NCBI GenBank assembly: GCA_012959845.1 | Contig: DUCL01000041.1 | Location: 1-6,563, forward strand | DNA: 6,563 nucleotides | Source: Candidatus Poseidoniales archaeon | GTDB lineage: Archaea > Thermoplasmatota > Poseidoniia > Poseidoniales > Poseidoniaceae | Reading direction: 5' to 3' | Part shown: positions 5,274 to 6,563 of the stretch, one piece after another | Layout: every line of letters begins with the position of its first letter | How positions within the stretch are numbered: the first letter of the stretch is position 1 | Translations under genes and position numbers: made by a program | Notes under the pieces: generated by a model | Told to the model about the DNA's origin: nothing | Databases searched by the model: none | What the model saw: only the letters and a program-made list of their open reading frames with translations

Positions 5274-6563
5274 TTATTCTTTGATAAAGCGGTCGTAATA
5301 CATTGGTATTTTGTGCCAATCCTTAGTTGCGAGAAATACATCTTTAATCATGAATACCGACCAAGAGATGAAAGAAATAAGCAGTGATATAGCCCACAGG
5401 AGTTCGAGTTCACTGAATCCATCATTCTGAAAATCAATTCCAAAATATATGTAAATTATTAATATTGCACCTCCAATCAATGATGCCAATGTTAGCCATG
5501 GTGTTTTTCTGTTATGTGTTGAAATGTGTAGGTGGTCTTCATGCAAATAAAGTACCATCCCCCATACACCTAATAGCGAAGTGCAGAAGAGAAATAGAGC
5601 ATATGTAACACCCGCTCCGATTTCAAACCCAAACATTCCTAGTGTAGTTGTAAATGCTAATAATAAGTAAGAAACTAATGATGCGAGAATTAATTTTGAA
5701 TGTGGAATACCATTCTTAGAGAAGCTGTTATGCAATAATTTGTGTGGCTTTAATGATAAAAAAACCCATAAGAATGGGAGGCCTAATGATATTGAAAATA
5801 TTTCAACATCCACCTTTCCTCGCCCATACAAAAATGCTATTATGCTGTGTACAATCGACAATAGTAGCATTGTGATGAATATGAAAGGGATATTATTGGG
5901 CTTTACGATATTTATGTTTACTCTCCGATTAAAGTGAGACAATATTGTTGCAACATTTATCATATTGAGAAATATAACCAAAACGATTGCGAAACCCAAC
6001 TGAACCATTCCAGGAATATCTCTTAGAACCCACACTGTAAGCATCGCAATTCCAAAAGCCGGTACTAACAATCCTGGGAGGATTGAGGCGATCCCCACTA
6101 CGTCATCACTGTCTGTCTGTTTGTTTTGATGCAATGATTTACCAGGATTTCCTAACATCACTAAGGACCAAGATAGCAAAGCGATACCTGCGGTTGAAAA
6201 ATCTTGCATCAATTGTACATCATTTGTCAATAATCCACCCAAAATTAGCGCCTGCCCTGCTACATTTATCAGCAAATATAATCTCAACAAAGTATATTCA
6301 AATGTAACTACGCCATGTATTAATGGTAGAATATCAAAAGCAATTCCAGCATGCATTGCCATTATCCATCCCATCGAAGCACAAATGACAACAGCAAGTG
6401 TTGCAATATTCGATAATTCCTTTGTAGCAAACAGATTTGATGAACCTGTAATGAAAACAATTGTCAGAGTAATAATGAACAATATCATCATTAATGCTGA
6501 AGAAAGAATCAAATCAAAATATGAGCCAGCAGCCCAAGTTTTTGAAGATTTAGAGCCCACTCC
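5274..6563 (-). CDS. Polytopic (about 12 TM) membrane protein of unknown family (5' end probably outside window)
   Basis: The frame stays open to the right edge. A GTG at 6558-6560 could be a start giving 428 residues, but one more open codon reaches the edge, so the gene is treated as partial. Numbering from that GTG, hydrophobic helices lie at about 17-39, 52-74, 90-111, 121-137, 156-178, 184-206, 223-245, 252-270, 288-309, 314-339, 355-374 and 385-408. Twelve helices is a common number for transporters, and also for heme-copper oxidase subunit I and NnrS-like proteins. Helix 2 carries His70, followed by Pro79 and His82; helix 7 carries His238. A His-rich loop, HEDHLHISTH (340-349), follows helix 10. 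I see no HPEVY motif, no paired active-site histidines and no transporter signature, so no function is assigned. The TAA stop is at 5274-5276, 4 nt from the converging maf gene. Confidence 0.8.
   Translation of the reverse strand, partial: GVGSKSSKTWAAGSYFDLILSSALMMILFIITLTIVFITGSSNLFATKELSNIATLAVVICASMGWIMAMHAGIAFDILPLIHGVVTFEYTLLRLYLLINVAGQALILGGLLTNDVQLMQDFSTAGIALLSWSLVMLGNPGKSLHQNKQTDSDDVVGIASILPGLLVPAFGIAMLTVWVLRDIPGMVQLGFAIVLVIFLNMINVATILSHFNRRVNINIVKPNNIPFIFITMLLLSIVHSIIAFLYGRGKVDVEIFSISLGLPFLWVFLSLKPHKLLHNSFSKNGIPHSKLILASLVSYLLLAFTTTLGMFGFEIGAGVTYALFLFCTSLLGVWGMVLYLHEDHLHISTHNRKTPWLTLASLIGGAILIIYIYFGIDFQNDGFSELELLWAISLLISFISWSVFMIKDVFLATKDWHKIPMYYDRFIKE

Noticed and set aside
5514..5543. 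HEDHLH as the helix X HxH heme ligands of a cytochrome oxidase subunit I
   Set aside because: It lies in a loop after helix 10 and only about 10 residues before the next helix, not within a helix. The HPEVY-type helix VI motif and paired helix VII histidines are absent.
5740..6307. Short plus-strand frames (5740-5937 and 6083-6307) antisense to the membrane protein
   Set aside because: Both are contained in the long hydrophobic gene on the other strand, have no recognisable domain and have no separate promoter space.
1..6563. Mobile element, toxin-antitoxin or defence island
   Set aside because: I saw no transposase, integrase, recombinase, terminal repeats, nuclease or toxin-antitoxin pair. 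The recognisable genes are housekeeping or generic regulatory types.

Overview
This is an AT-rich window of five protein-coding genes packed almost edge to edge, with no RNA genes, insertion sequences or CRISPR arrays. The gene set suggests an archaeon. It includes a single-domain KaiC/RAD55-type ATPase, and a surface protein joining a beta-propeller-like ectodomain to a cytoplasmic zinc ribbon through a (LPPLGx)n proline-rich linker. The best guess is a marine Thermoplasmatota lineage such as Poseidoniales (Marine Group II). That placement is an inference from protein style; no rRNA or other marker is present.

Layout, left to right. (1) Bases 1-2016, plus strand: the 3' part of a large single-pass membrane protein, cut by the window edge. 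(2) Bases 2026-3846, plus strand: glmS, complete, 9 nt downstream of gene 1 and probably co-transcribed with it. (3) Bases 3847-4575, minus strand: a KaiC/RAD55-like ATPase whose stop codon abuts the glmS stop with no base between them. (4) Bases 4694-5269, plus strand: a divergent Maf-family nucleotide pyrophosphatase, head to head with the ATPase across a ~118 bp region that must hold both promoters. (5) Bases 5274-6563, minus strand: a roughly 12-helix membrane protein of unrecognised family, converging on maf with a 4 nt gap and running off the right edge.

No common pathway links all five. GlmS makes glucosamine-6-phosphate, the entry to UDP-GlcNAc and surface glycans. Maf proteins hydrolyse nucleoside triphosphates, often non-canonical ones. 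The RAD55-like ATPase is probably regulatory. The neighbourhood looks like ordinary streamlined archaeal chromosome rather than a defence island or mobile element. I did not find a convincing new system. The features most worth following up are the architecture of gene 1, the unclassified membrane protein, and a few substitutions at normally conserved positions in GlmS, Maf and the ATPase.
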